Positions 33,746-41,961 of a DNA stretch of 64,000 bases are shown piece after piece. A model generated the notes under the pieces. It had not been told where the DNA came from. It worked only from the letters and a program-made list of their open reading frames with translations, and ran no database searches. The DNA comes from Allomesorhizobium sp043769475 (GTDB lineage: Bacteria > Pseudomonadota > Alphaproteobacteria > Rhizobiales > Rhizobiaceae), in assembly GCF_043769475.1 (NCBI RefSeq), contig NZ_CP171729.1, forward strand, positions 4,030,001-4,094,000. The letters run 5' to 3'. Position numbers and translations under genes: made by a program. Positions within the stretch are counted from its first letter, which is position 1, and each line of letters starts with the position of its first letter.

Positions 33746-34936
33746 TCAATGCTTCCTCGACAGTTCCCTGGTCGCGCTTTCCAGCCCGGCCAGGGTCAGT
33801 GGATACATGCGGTTGGCAAATATCTCGCGGACGATGGCGATCGAATGCGTGTAGCCCCAGTGCTTCTGGGTAATTGGATTCACCCACACCGCATTCGGCC
33901 ATTGCTGGAGCACGCGGGCGAGCCAGAGCGCGCCGGCTTCCGCGTTCCAGTGCTCGACGGAGCCGCCGGATTGCGCGATTTCATAGGGGCTCATCGAGGC
34001 GTCGCCGACGAAGATCACCTTGTAGTCGTGGCTGTATTTGTGGAGCACGTCGAAGGTCGGGATCACCTCGGAATGACGGCGGCGATTGTCCTTCCACACA
34101 CCCTCGTAGAGGCAGTTGTGGAAATAAAAATATTCGAGCTGGCGAAACTCCGCCCGGACCGCCGAAAACAACTCTTCCACCACCTTGATGTGGTCGTCCA
34201 TCGAGCCGCCGACATCGAAGAACATCAGGAGCTTGACCGCATTGCGCCGCTCCGGTCGGGTCTTGACGTCGAGATAGCCGTGCTCGGCGGTGGCGTGGAT
34301 GGTGCCGGGCAAGTCGAACTCCTCCTCAGCACCCTCGCGCACCCAGCGGCGCAAGCGCTTCAGCGCGATCTTGATGTTGCGCGTGCCGAGTTCGACGGAA
34401 TCGTCGAAATTTTTGAACTCGCGCTTATCCCAGACCTTTACCGCGCGTCGGTGGCGGCTTTCGTGCTGGCCGATCCTGACCCCTTCGGGATTGTAGCCAT
34501 AGGCCCCAAACGGCGAGGTGCCGCCCGTGCCGATCCATTTCGAACCGCCCTGATGCCGCCCCTTCTGCTCCTCCAGCCGCTTCCTTAGCGTCTCCATCAG
34601 CTTCTCGAAGCCGCCCAGCGCCTCAACCAGCTTCTTCTCGTCGTCTGTCAGGTGCTTTTCGGCCAGGCGGCGCAGCCATTCTTCCGGGATGTTCGCGACG
34701 TCGATCCCCGCCTCGCCGGAGACCGCCTCGACGCCCTTGAACACGTGCGAGAATACCTGGTCGAAGCGGTCGATGTGGCGCTCATCCTTCACCAGCGCCG
34801 ACCGGGCGAGATAATAAAATCCCTCGACATCGTACTGGACCAGCCCCGCATCCATGCCTTCGAGCAGCGTCAGATATTCCCGCAGCGAGACGGGAATTTT
34901 CGCGACCTTCAGTTCGAGGAAGAAGGGGATGAACAT
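33746..34936 (-). CDS. VWA domain protein (CoxE-like)
   Basis: A 396-residue protein of the VWA_CoxE family. The C-terminal half holds a von Willebrand A domain with a MIDAS-like motif DVGGSMDDHI (about 241-250; DxGxS instead of the classical DxSxS), and VGDASMSPYEI later. Such proteins work with a MoxR-type AAA+ ATPase, and the moxR-like gene 35410-36249 is two genes upstream in the same direction. The pair probably inserts a metal cofactor or remodels a membrane complex; the client is unknown. Confidence 0.88.
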   Translation of the reverse strand: MFIPFFLELKVAKIPVSLREYLTLLEGMDAGLVQYDVEGFYYLARSALVKDERHIDRFDQVFSHVFKGVEAVSGEAGIDVANIPEEWLRRLAEKHLTDDEKKLVEALGGFEKLMETLRKRLEEQKGRHQGGSKWIGTGGTSPFGAYGYNPEGVRIGQHESRHRRAVKVWDKREFKNFDDSVELGTRNIKIALKRLRRWVREGAEEEFDLPGTIHATAEHGYLDVKTRPERRNAVKLLMFFDVGGSMDDHIKVVEELFSAVRAEFRQLEYFYFHNCLYEGVWKDNRRRHSEVIPTFDVLHKYSHDYKVIFVGDASMSPYEIAQSGGSVEHWNAEAGALWLARVLQQWPNAVWVNPITQKHWGYTHSIAIVREIFANRMYPLTLAGLESATRELSRKH

Positions 34937-34948
34937 GGGGTCCAGACC

Positions 34949-35404
34949 CTAGTGCGGCGGCAACAAATCGTATTCGATGAAGCCCGTCCTTCGCGCCACG
35001 CGGTCGTAGAGTTTTCGCGCGGTGGCGTTGGTCTCGTGGGTCATCCAGTAGACATTGGCGACGCCCCTGGCCTCTGCGTGGCCGCGGACTGCCTCGATCA
35101 GCGCCGCGCCTGCGCCTGAGCCCCGCGCGTCCGGATCGGTGAACAGATCCTGCAGGTAGCAATTGCCCTCCAGCGACCAGCAGGAGCGGTGATAGAGGAA
35201 GTGCACCAGGCCGACAGGCTTGCCGTCGAGGAACGCCAGAAAACCTTTCGGCTCGAATTCGCCTTCGGTGAACAGCCGCTTCCACGTCGTCTGGTAGACC
35301 TCCTCCGGCACCGTCGCCTCGTAGAAGGTGAGGTAGTCGGTCCACAGCCGCCGCCATTCGGCATGGTCGGACTGCTCGAGCGGGCGGATGGTGATTGCGG
35401 TCAT
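34949..35404 (-). CDS. GNAT-family N-acetyltransferase
   Basis: A 151-residue acetyltransferase. The acetyl-CoA-binding motif A is LQDLFTDPDARGSGAGAALI (about 84-103) followed by EAVRGHAEARGVANVYWMT. The substrate is unknown. It lies between the MoxR and VWA genes with gaps of five and 12 bases, so the three are co-transcribed; whether it acts with the MoxR-VWA pair or is just a passenger is not clear. Confidence 0.9.
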   Translation of the reverse strand: MTAITIRPLEQSDHAEWRRLWTDYLTFYEATVPEEVYQTTWKRLFTEGEFEPKGFLAFLDGKPVGLVHFLYHRSCWSLEGNCYLQDLFTDPDARGSGAGAALIEAVRGHAEARGVANVYWMTHETNATARKLYDRVARRTGFIEYDLLPPH

Positions 35405-35409
35405 TTTCT

Positions 35410-36249
35410 CTACCCCTGCCTTCGCGCCATGAATGCCAGCCGCTCGAAGAGATGCACGTCCTGCTCGTTCTTCAAAAGCGCGCCGTGCAGTTTCGGCAGC
35501 GCGTTCTTCGGGTCGGCCCGCAGATCCTCCGGTGCGATGTCGTCGGCCACGAGCAACCGTATCCAGTCGAGCGCTTCGGAAGTGGACGGCTTCTTCTTGA
35601 GGCCGGGCACGTCGCGGATCTCGTAGAACTGCGTCAGCGCCGCGCGCACCAGGTTCTGCTTGATGCCGGGATAATGCACGTCGACGATTTTTGTCAGCGT
35701 CTCGGCGTCGGGAAAGCGGATGTAGTGGAAGAAGCAGCGGCGCAGGAAAGCGTCGGGCAGCTCCTTCTCATTGTTGGAGGTGATGATGACGATCGGCCGG
35801 TTTTCGGCGCGGATCGTCTCGCCGGTCTCGTAGACGAAGAACTCCATGCGATCGAGTTCCTGCAGGAGGTCGTTGGGAAACTCGATGTCGGCCTTGTCGA
35901 TCTCGTCGATCAGCAGCACCACCTTGCGATCGGCGGCGAAGGCGTCCCAGAGCTTGCCGCGCCTGATGTAGTTGCGGATATCGTTGAAACGCTCGTCGCC
36001 GAGCTGGCTGTCGCGCAGCCGCGACACCGCGTCATATTCGTAGAGCCCCTGCTGCGCCTTGGTCGTCGACTTGACGTGCCACTCGATCAGGTCGAGGCCG
36101 AGAGCGGCCGCCACCTGCCGGGCAAGCTCGGTCTTGCCGGTACCGGGCTCGCCCTTGACCAGCAGCGGCCGCTCCAGCGCGATCGCCGCATTGACAGCCA
36201 CCATCAGATCCTTTTCGGCGACATAGGCCGCCGTGCCTTCAAAACGCAT
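35410..36249 (-). CDS. MoxR-family AAA+ ATPase
   Basis: A 279-residue ATPase. Walker A is VKGEPGTGKTELA (about 31-43), Walker B is VVLLIDEIDKADIE (about 104-117), sensor 1 is IITSNNEKELPDAFLRRCFF with an arginine finger. The start at 36249 (MRFEGTAAYVAEKD) is preferred because GGAG lies seven bases upstream; an ATG four codons earlier lacks one. It forms a unit with the GNAT and CoxE-type VWA genes downstream. Confidence 0.92.
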   Translation of the reverse strand: MRFEGTAAYVAEKDLMVAVNAAIALERPLLVKGEPGTGKTELARQVAAALGLDLIEWHVKSTTKAQQGLYEYDAVSRLRDSQLGDERFNDIRNYIRRGKLWDAFAADRKVVLLIDEIDKADIEFPNDLLQELDRMEFFVYETGETIRAENRPIVIITSNNEKELPDAFLRRCFFHYIRFPDAETLTKIVDVHYPGIKQNLVRAALTQFYEIRDVPGLKKKPSTSEALDWIRLLVADDIAPEDLRADPKNALPKLHGALLKNEQDVHLFERLAFMARRQG

Positions 36250-36353
36250 TCGCTGCTCCATGTTTTGCGCCGGACAGTAGGGTCGGGTGCGGGAGAGGGC
36301 AAGGGTGCCGGCGAAGGGGAGGTGGTAGGGCGCGGTAGGGCTGGGGGAGTATC

Positions 36354-36550
36354 TCCCTTCTCCGCTTGTGGGAGAAGGTGGCCGACCCTGAGCTTGTCGA
36401 AGGGGCGGTCGGATGAGGGGTGTTGGACGGAGTGCCACGTCCATTGTTAGTCGCATTGTGAGAGCTCAATCTTCGCCGCCTCATTTCTTCCAACACCCCT
36501 CATCCGCCTTCACTTCGTTCAGGCACCTTCTCCCACAAGGGGAGAAGGGA
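36354..36550. repeat. About 197-bp long palindromic repeat
   Basis: The left arm (36354-36427) and right arm (36489-36550) are imperfect inverted copies: TCCCTTCTCCGCTTGTGGGA ... GATGAGGGGTGTTGGA against their reverse complements. Each arm also contains its own CCTTCTCC/GGAGAAGG hairpin. The left arm includes CCTGAGCTTGTCGAAGG, which recurs at 54776-54792. It is typical of palindromic units in rhizobial intergenic DNA. It lies upstream of the moxR-like gene. Confidence 0.88.
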
Positions 36551-37249
36551 GAGGCATGCACTTCTCCCTCGCCACGCTGCGTTTCCGCCCTGGCTATTGT
36601 GGGAAAATGGGAAGACGGGCGGGCAGGAAAGCACCGCACGAATTCGTAAAGAAGAACAGGCACTCCCATGCCCGCCCGTCCGGTGTCTGTCGCCACGGTC
36701 GACCGGTCACGCGCCCCGCTCCATGTTCTTTCCATGGACAATGACGCGCGGATGATCCGCCTCCTGTGCGATCACGCATTGGTGCCTGACCCACAGCATG
36801 CCGGCCCGTCGGACGCCCTCGGAGACGTGGATACCGAACCCACGCCGGGAGGTCACCGCCATTCTGCCTGATACCCGGTGCGCACCAGGTCCCGCCAGAA
36901 CGGTGAGGAGATTATGCGCGAGGGGCAGGGGGGTGGGGACAAACGGGGATGCGAAGATTCTTCTCGCCGGCTGTCATGCCATTGATCCGCAACAGTTCTT
37001 TTTGCGAACGAGCCGAAATGGAAGTGGATTCTATCCACAGTTGGGTGACAGTGCGTTCCGCGAACCGGCGGCCTGCCCGGCCCTCCGCTATGGCTCCGGG
37101 CGTTCGAAGCTCAAAAAGCCAAATCATTGGCTTTTTGCCGGCTTCGCCGGACAGCCCTGCCGGGTCCCCGCTGCTTCGCAGCGTCCCGGCGTTCGCTGCC
37201 TTTCGCCCTGCCACCGGCATGGCGAATTCGCGTTCCGCGAACCGGCGGC
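36551..37249. repeat. Hairpin-rich intergenic DNA with a 20-bp direct repeat
   Basis: No gene is recognised in this 700-base stretch. A 12-bp inverted repeat (GACGGGCGGGCA, 36614-36625 and 36669-36680) lies in the first part. A 20-bp direct repeat GCGTTCCGCGAACCGGCGGC is at 37053-37072 and 37230-37249, the second copy touching the phaR stop codon. Between the copies are several hairpins, among them CAAAAAGCCAA-ATCA-TTGGCTTTTTG (37112-37137), CCGGCTTCGCCGG and CGCTGC-TTC-GCAGCG. The block looks like a composite repeat. Confidence 0.6.
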
Positions 37250-37855
37250 TCACCCCATGGAATCGATCTTGCGCTGCATGGCGGCGATCTGTTCCTTCAG
37301 TTCCTGAAGGTCGTCGGCTTTCGGAGAGGCTTCCTTCTTCGCCGGCTCGGGGGGCGCGGGCGCAGTCGAGCCGGCCGGCGGGAAGGGCGTGAACAGGCGC
37401 ATCGCATTCTGGAACATCTCCATGTTGCGCCGCGTCTGTTCTTCCAGCGCCTTAAGCGGGGCCGGCATCTTCATCATGTCGATCGGCCCCTTGCCGAGCG
37501 CCGACTTCATCTGCTCGCGAAATCGCTCCTGCTCCTTGGCGAAAGCACTCATCGACTGTTCGAGAAAACTCGGCACGATCATCTGCATCTGGTCGCCATA
37601 GAAGGCGATGAGCTGGCGCAGGAACGGGATCGGCAGCATGTTCTGGCCGTCCTTGTTCTCCAGCTCGAAAATGATCTGCGTCAGCACCGGATGGGTGATG
37701 TCGTCGCCGGTCTTGGCGTCCTGGACGGTGAAATCCTCGCCCTTCTTGACCATCTCGGCCAGGTCTTCCAGCGTCACATACGTGCTGGTGCCCGTATTGT
37801 ATAGCCGTCGGTTGGCGTATTTTTTTATCACAACCGGATCGTCTTTTGCGGGCAT
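37250..37855 (-). CDS. phaR: Polyhydroxyalkanoate synthesis regulator/repressor
   Basis: A 201-residue regulator. The N-terminal DNA-binding domain (about 8-70; IKKYANRRLYNTGTSTYVTL, DLAEMVKKGEDFTVQDAKTG) and the following PHB_acc domain (about 73-112; VLTQIIFELE) are characteristic of PhaR, which binds PHA granules and releases DNA when polymer accumulates. The tail is proline/alanine-rich then a coiled coil. GGGAGGA precedes the ATG. It is divergent from phaA with a TGC-rich region between. Confidence 0.95.
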   Translation of the reverse strand: MPAKDDPVVIKKYANRRLYNTGTSTYVTLEDLAEMVKKGEDFTVQDAKTGDDITHPVLTQIIFELENKDGQNMLPIPFLRQLIAFYGDQMQMIVPSFLEQSMSAFAKEQERFREQMKSALGKGPIDMMKMPAPLKALEEQTRRNMEMFQNAMRLFTPFPPAGSTAPAPPEPAKKEASPKADDLQELKEQIAAMQRKIDSMG

Positions 37856-37953
37856 TCACATTCCTCCCAGGAAGTCCCGGGCTTGCGTAAGCAGCCGGTA
37901 ACGATTGCGCCGCAAACAGGATATGCGCAAAAGCTTCATAATTCCAAGCGCTT

Positions 37954-37994
37954 TGTGCAGTGCGAAAGCGCATGCTGCAGTCATGCTGCGCAGA
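37954..37994. promoter_or_regulatory. Candidate PhaR operator region (TGC/GCA-rich)
   Basis: Between phaR and phaA the sequence is dense in TGC and GCA: TGTGCAGTGCG, GCGCATGCTGCAGTC and ATGCTGCGCAG follow each other. PhaR of other alphaproteobacteria recognises TGC-rich motifs, so this is a likely site for autoregulation of phaR and control of phaA. The rest of the 248-base gap holds a GCTTGCGTAAGC palindrome (37882-37893) of possible similar role. Confidence 0.45.
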
Positions 37995-38103
37995 ACGGCG
38001 TCTCACGCCGCACGCCAGCGGTCCGATGCAGGGCAATTCGATTTGACTCGGCTGGTGGAAAGGGCAAGAAAAGCCTGAACCCTGCACCAGCCCGGAGACG
38101 AAA

Positions 38104-39288
38104 ATGTCCGCTTCGAACGCAATCGTAGTCGCCAGCGCCGCCCGTACGCCTGTCGGTTCCTTCAATGGCGCCTTCGCCAACACCACGGCGCACGAGCTCG
38201 GCGCGGTCGTGATCAAGGAGGTGCTGGCGCGCGCCGGCGTCGACGGGCAGGAGGTCGACGAGGTCATCCTCGGCCAGGTGCTGACTGCCGGCCAGGGCCA
38301 GAATCCGGCCCGCCAGGCATCTATCAACGCCGGCCTGCCGAAGGAGACGACGGCCTGGGGCCTGAACCAGGTGTGCGGCTCGGGACTGCGCGCTATCGCG
38401 CTCGGCATGCAGCAGATCGCCACCGGCGACGCAAAGATCATCGTCGCAGGCGGCCAGGAATCGATGTCGCTGTCGCCGCACTGCCAGCATATGCGCGCCG
38501 GCGTGAAGATGGGCGATTTCAAGCTGATCGACACGATGATCAAGGATGGGCTGTGGGACGCCTTCCACGGCTACCATATGGGCACGACGGCCGAGAACGT
38601 CGCCCGCCAGTTCCAGATCACCCGCGAAGCGCAGGACGAGTTCGCGCTCGCCTCGCAGAACAAGGCGGAGGCAGCGCAGAAGGCCGGAAAGTTCAAGGAC
38701 GAGATCGTTGCGGTGACGGTGAAGGGCCGCAAGGGCGACACCATCGTCGACCAGGACGAGTATATCCGCCACGGCGCAACGATCGAGGCCATGCAGAAGC
38801 TGCGCCCGGCCTTCGACAAGGACGGCACGGTGACCGCGGCCAACGCGTCGGGGCTGAACGACGGCGCGGCGGCAACCGTGCTGATGACGGAGGCCGAAGC
38901 CTCGCGGCGCGGGATCACGCCGCTGGTGCGCATCGTTTCCTGGGCGACGGCCGGCGTCGATCCGCAGGTCATGGGCACCGGCCCGATTCCGGCCTCGCGC
39001 CGCGCGCTGGAAAAGGCCGGCTGGTCGATCTCCGACCTGGACCTGGTCGAGGCCAACGAGGCGTTCGCCGCGCAAGCCTGCGCGGTCAACAAGGACCTCG
39101 GCTGGAATCCCGAAATCGTCAACGTCAATGGCGGCGCCATCGCCATCGGCCACCCGATCGGCGCATCCGGCGCGCGCATCTTCAACACGCTGGTCCATGA
39201 GATGAAGCGCCGCGGCGCCAAGAAGGGCCTCGCCACGCTGTGCATCGGAGGCGGCATGGGCGTGGCGATGTGCGTGGAGGCGATGTGA
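38104..39288 (+). CDS. phaA: Acetyl-CoA C-acetyltransferase (beta-ketothiolase)
   Basis: A 394-residue thiolase condensing two acetyl-CoA into acetoacetyl-CoA, the first step of PHB synthesis. The acylated cysteine is in NQVCGSGLRAI (about residue 90), the C-terminal GGAIAIGHPIGASGAR carries the histidine, and CIGGGMGVAM holds the second cysteine. It is followed by phaB after a 112-base gap occupied by a stem-loop repeat, so the two may form one transcript with differential stability. Confidence 0.96.
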   Translation: MSASNAIVVASAARTPVGSFNGAFANTTAHELGAVVIKEVLARAGVDGQEVDEVILGQVLTAGQGQNPARQASINAGLPKETTAWGLNQVCGSGLRAIALGMQQIATGDAKIIVAGGQESMSLSPHCQHMRAGVKMGDFKLIDTMIKDGLWDAFHGYHMGTTAENVARQFQITREAQDEFALASQNKAEAAQKAGKFKDEIVAVTVKGRKGDTIVDQDEYIRHGATIEAMQKLRPAFDKDGTVTAANASGLNDGAAATVLMTEAEASRRGITPLVRIVSWATAGVDPQVMGTGPIPASRRALEKAGWSISDLDLVEANEAFAAQACAVNKDLGWNPEIVNVNGGAIAIGHPIGASGARIFNTLVHEMKRRGAKKGLATLCIGGGMGVAMCVEAM

Positions 39289-39293
39289 AGACG

Positions 39294-39378
39294 AGCGAAT
39301 AGGGAGTAGCGAGTAGGGAATTAGCTCCTGGCGATCAGGCATTCTTCCCTATTCGCTACTCCCTATTCGCTACTCGCT
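39294..39378. repeat. TAGCGAATAGGGAG-type stem-loop repeat
   Basis: AGCGAATAGGGAGTAGCGAG and the bases after it (39294-39320) and the inverted counterpart (39345-39378; CCCTATTCGCTACTCCCTAT) pair over about 27 positions with a single mismatch; the loop is 24 bases. It is related to the heptamer array at 26761-26877. It sits between phaA and phaB, so it would be transcribed as a long RNA hairpin. Confidence 0.9.
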
Positions 39379-39400
39379 AATAAATGGAGGAGGACCACCA

Positions 39401-40123
39401 ATGACCAGAACCGCACTAGTCACCGGCGGATCGCGCGGCATAGGCGCGGCGATCTCGATCGCGTTGAAAAAAGCCGGCTACAACGTTGCCGCGAACTATG
39501 CCGGCAATGACGAGGCGGCGAAGAAGTTCACCGACGAGACCGGCATAGCCACCTACAGGTGGTCGGTGGCCGATTACGATTCCTGCGTCGCCGGCATCAA
39601 GGCGGTCGAGGAGGATCTCGGGCCGGTGGACGTCCTGGTCAACAATGCCGGCATCACCCGCGACGCGCCGTTTCATAAGATGACGCCGCAGCAGTGGAAC
39701 GAGGTCATCGGCACCAATTTGAACGGCGTCTTCAACATGACGCATCCGGTGTGGAACGGCATGCGCGAACGCAAATTCGGCCGCGTCATCACCATCTCGT
39801 CGATCAACGGCCAGAAGGGCCAGTTCGCGCAGGCGAACTATTCGGCGGCAAAGGCGGGCGACCTCGGCTTCACCAAGGCGCTGGCGCAGGAGGGCGCGCG
39901 GGCGGGGATCACCGTCAACGCGATCTGCCCCGGCTATATAGCCACCGACATGGTGATGGCCGTGCCGGAGAAGGTGCGGGAATCGATCATCGCGCAGATC
40001 CCGGTCGGGCGGCTCGGCGAAGCGGACGAGATCGCGCGCTGCGCCGTGTTTCTCGCCTCCGACGAAGCCGGTTTCATCACCGGCTCGACGATCACCGCCA
40101 ATGGCGGGCAATATTTCGCCTGA
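39401..40123 (+). CDS. phaB: Acetoacetyl-CoA reductase
   Basis: A 240-residue SDR that reduces acetoacetyl-CoA with NADPH to (R)-3-hydroxybutyryl-CoA for PHB. TGGSRGIG (about 8-15), NNAGITRDAPFHKM, ITISSINGQKGQFAQANYSA and the catalytic YSAAK near residue 148 are all present; the C-terminal FITGSTITANGGQYFA is typical of PhaB. GGAGGAGGACC precedes the ATG. Two hairpins follow the stop. Confidence 0.96.
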   Translation: MTRTALVTGGSRGIGAAISIALKKAGYNVAANYAGNDEAAKKFTDETGIATYRWSVADYDSCVAGIKAVEEDLGPVDVLVNNAGITRDAPFHKMTPQQWNEVIGTNLNGVFNMTHPVWNGMRERKFGRVITISSINGQKGQFAQANYSAAKAGDLGFTKALAQEGARAGITVNAICPGYIATDMVMAVPEKVRESIIAQIPVGRLGEADEIARCAVFLASDEAGFITGSTITANGGQYFA

Positions 40124-40145
40124 TCGGCGACGCTGATATCGCAAA

Positions 40146-40168
40146 CGCCGGGCCGATTGTGCCCGGCG
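40146..40168. terminator. Hairpin after phaB
   Basis: CGCCGGGC (40146-40153) and GCCCGGCG (40161-40168) form a perfect eight-pair stem with loop CGATTGT, followed by CTTTCG. It is the first of two hairpins in the gap between phaB and the convergent aqpZ. Confidence 0.6.
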
Positions 40169-40202
40169 CTTTCGCGAGAAATCTTGCATCAGCAGGAAAT
40201 GA

Positions 40203-40227
40203 AAACGGCGCCACAAGGGCGCCGTTT
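40203..40227. terminator. Bidirectional terminator between phaB and aqpZ
   Basis: AAACGGCGCC (40203-40212) and GGCGCCGTTT (40218-40227) form a perfect ten-pair stem with loop ACAAG, with A-rich and T-rich edges on both sides. It is well placed to end both converging transcripts. Confidence 0.75.
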
Positions 40228-40245
40228 CTCCGACATGCCGTGGGT

Positions 40246-40962
40246 TCAGGCCGGCGTGCCGGCGGTCGCGCCGGGACGCTTTTCGAACAGCGCGTTGTTG
40301 GCAAGCCCGGCAAGGGCGGCGCCGACGATGGGCGCGACCCAGAACAGCCAGAGCTGCTGGATCGCCCAGCCGCCGACCAGCAACGCCGGTCCGGTCGAGC
40401 GCGCCGGGTTCACCGAGGTGTTGGTCACCGGTATCGAGATCAGATGGATGAGCGTCAGCGTCAGGCCGATGGCGATCGGCGCGAAGCCGGCGGGCACGTC
40501 GCCCGAGGTGACGCGCAGGATTATCATCAGGAACATGAAGGTCAGCACGATCTCGGCAACGAGCGCCGCGCCCATCGAATAGCCGCCGGGCGAGTGCTCG
40601 CCATAACCGTTGGAAGCGAAGCCGCCCGCCAGCGAGAAATCCGCCTTGCCGCTGGCGATGAGATAGAGGACCACCGAGCCCGCGACCGCGCCGACGATCT
40701 GGGCGGCGATGTAGGGAACCAGGTCCTTCGCCGGAAACCGCCCGCCGACAAAAAGGCCGACTGAGACGGCCGGATTGAAATGGCCGCCCGAAATGCCGCC
40801 GACGGCGTAAGCCATCGTCAGGACCGTCAGGCCGAACGCGAACGATACGCCCAGCAGCCCGATGCCGACATCGGGGAAGGCGGCGGCGAGGACGGCGCTG
40901 CCGCAGCCGCCGAAGACAAGCCAGAACGTGCCGAGGAACTCTGCGAAAAGACGCTTGGACAT
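40246..40962 (-). CDS. aqpZ: Aquaporin Z
   Basis: A 238-residue water channel in the inner membrane. Both NPA boxes are present: GHFNPAVSVGLF (first) and VNPARSTGPAL (second), and six membrane helices are visible. The RSTGPA after the second NPA supports a water-selective AqpZ rather than a glycerol facilitator. CAGGAGGG lies upstream of the ATG at 40962; an in-frame extension of 24 codons lacks such a site. Confidence 0.95.
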   Translation of the reverse strand: MSKRLFAEFLGTFWLVFGGCGSAVLAAAFPDVGIGLLGVSFAFGLTVLTMAYAVGGISGGHFNPAVSVGLFVGGRFPAKDLVPYIAAQIVGAVAGSVVLYLIASGKADFSLAGGFASNGYGEHSPGGYSMGAALVAEIVLTFMFLMIILRVTSGDVPAGFAPIAIGLTLTLIHLISIPVTNTSVNPARSTGPALLVGGWAIQQLWLFWVAPIVGAALAGLANNALFEKRPGATAGTPA

Positions 40963-41117
40963 GGTGATTTTCCCTCCTGGTACCACCGCCGAAGAAGGCC
41001 ACAAAAATGCGAAAAACACAATCGGAGGATGCAACAGGATGCTCCCCGCAAGTCACGCGAGGGCTGTCGGCCAGATGAGGAGAAACGGAGCGTCTGTGCG
41101 CTGACGGCACAGCTTCG

Positions 41118-41818
41118 TTAACGCAAGCGAGGTGCCGTGCGGCGGCGGCGGCGCCGATCCCGGTTTTCTGGACGCCGCTCTCCGCTCCGCCACAAGATGT
41201 AGCCATGAACAAAGCCGGAAACCTGCTCGACAAGCGATTCGTCGCCGCTTCGTTCCGCCTTTGATCGAAGCGTTAACGGAATTTGCGTCCGGCGCTGCGT
41301 CCGACGCAAGGAACCGGAAAGATTTCGGCGCCGTCCACCGCCATCACCCGTTAGGCGACGGTCGATGGCAGGCGTCGACGGGCAAAGATTAACGCAAGCG
41401 GAAAATCCGGTCCGATCGGCCGCAATTGCGATTCACGATGTGGATCGGAAAAACCTGTCAAGGCCCAGATGTTGTGGCGAACAAAGCGGGAAACCGGCGG
41501 AATCAGCGATTCGTCGCCGATTCGTTCCGTGTTTGGCCGAGTAGTTAAGCGGGCGCGGAGGAGCGTCCATTGCCGAGTGCGCCTGGATCTGAAACGCACA
41601 GGGATTTCAAATGCTTAGGCTTCCGTTGGGCAGCACAGCGACGCGCCTCGCACCCAAAAGTTAACGGTTTCGGCGAAGCGCGTGCTTTTGGCGTGGCGGC
41701 GATTCACGATCTGGTGCGCGGAGGGGTCGGCCAAGCTAGATGTTGCCGTGAACAAAGCCTGAATCGCGGCGAGTCACTGATTCGTGTCCGATTCGTTCCA
41801 GACTCGTTCCAACGTTAA
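41118..41818. repeat. Three tandem degenerate units of 271-272 bp period, TTAA-bounded and rich in GANTC
   Basis: A core beginning AGATGT and containing GAACAAAGC and GATTCGT...TTCGTTCC aligns without gaps over 63 bases at 41195, 41467 and 41738. A TTAACG lies 77-78 bases before each core (41118, 41389, 41661) and another TTAA 76-78 bases after each (41273, 41544, about 41814). The region holds 11 GANTC sites: one in unit A, four in B, six in C. No consistent ORF or U-tract terminator is seen. The 155 bases upstream to aqpZ (40963-41117) show nothing recognisable. The array precedes the helicase gene. Confidence 0.85.
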
Positions 41819-41961
41819 TTTTGATGCTTTTCGCTTTCGTTTCCGGGATTGAAACCCTATTTGTCGCTCATCAGCCGATTGTCGCTCCCGCGGCCCCCGT
41901 TTCCCTGCGTTGCGAGACGCCAAGCCGACAAGCCGAGCCAGAAAGGCCGCTTCCCGTTCCG

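Noticed and set aside
36551..37249. CRISPR array or tandem gene remnants
   Set aside because: The repeats are hairpins and one 20-bp direct repeat, without regular spacers or cas genes.
41204..41540. Short peptides in the 271-bp units (MNKAGN...RFVAASFR in unit A, NKAGN...RFVADSFR in unit B)
   Set aside because: Unit C has a stop after four codons and there is no consistent start or ribosome-binding site, so peptide coding is not the conserved feature.
41118..41818. Chromosomal replication origin
   Set aside because: GANTC and TTAA sites would fit, but no DnaA box of the TTATCCACA type and none of the usual origin neighbours (hemE, dnaA, rho) are present.
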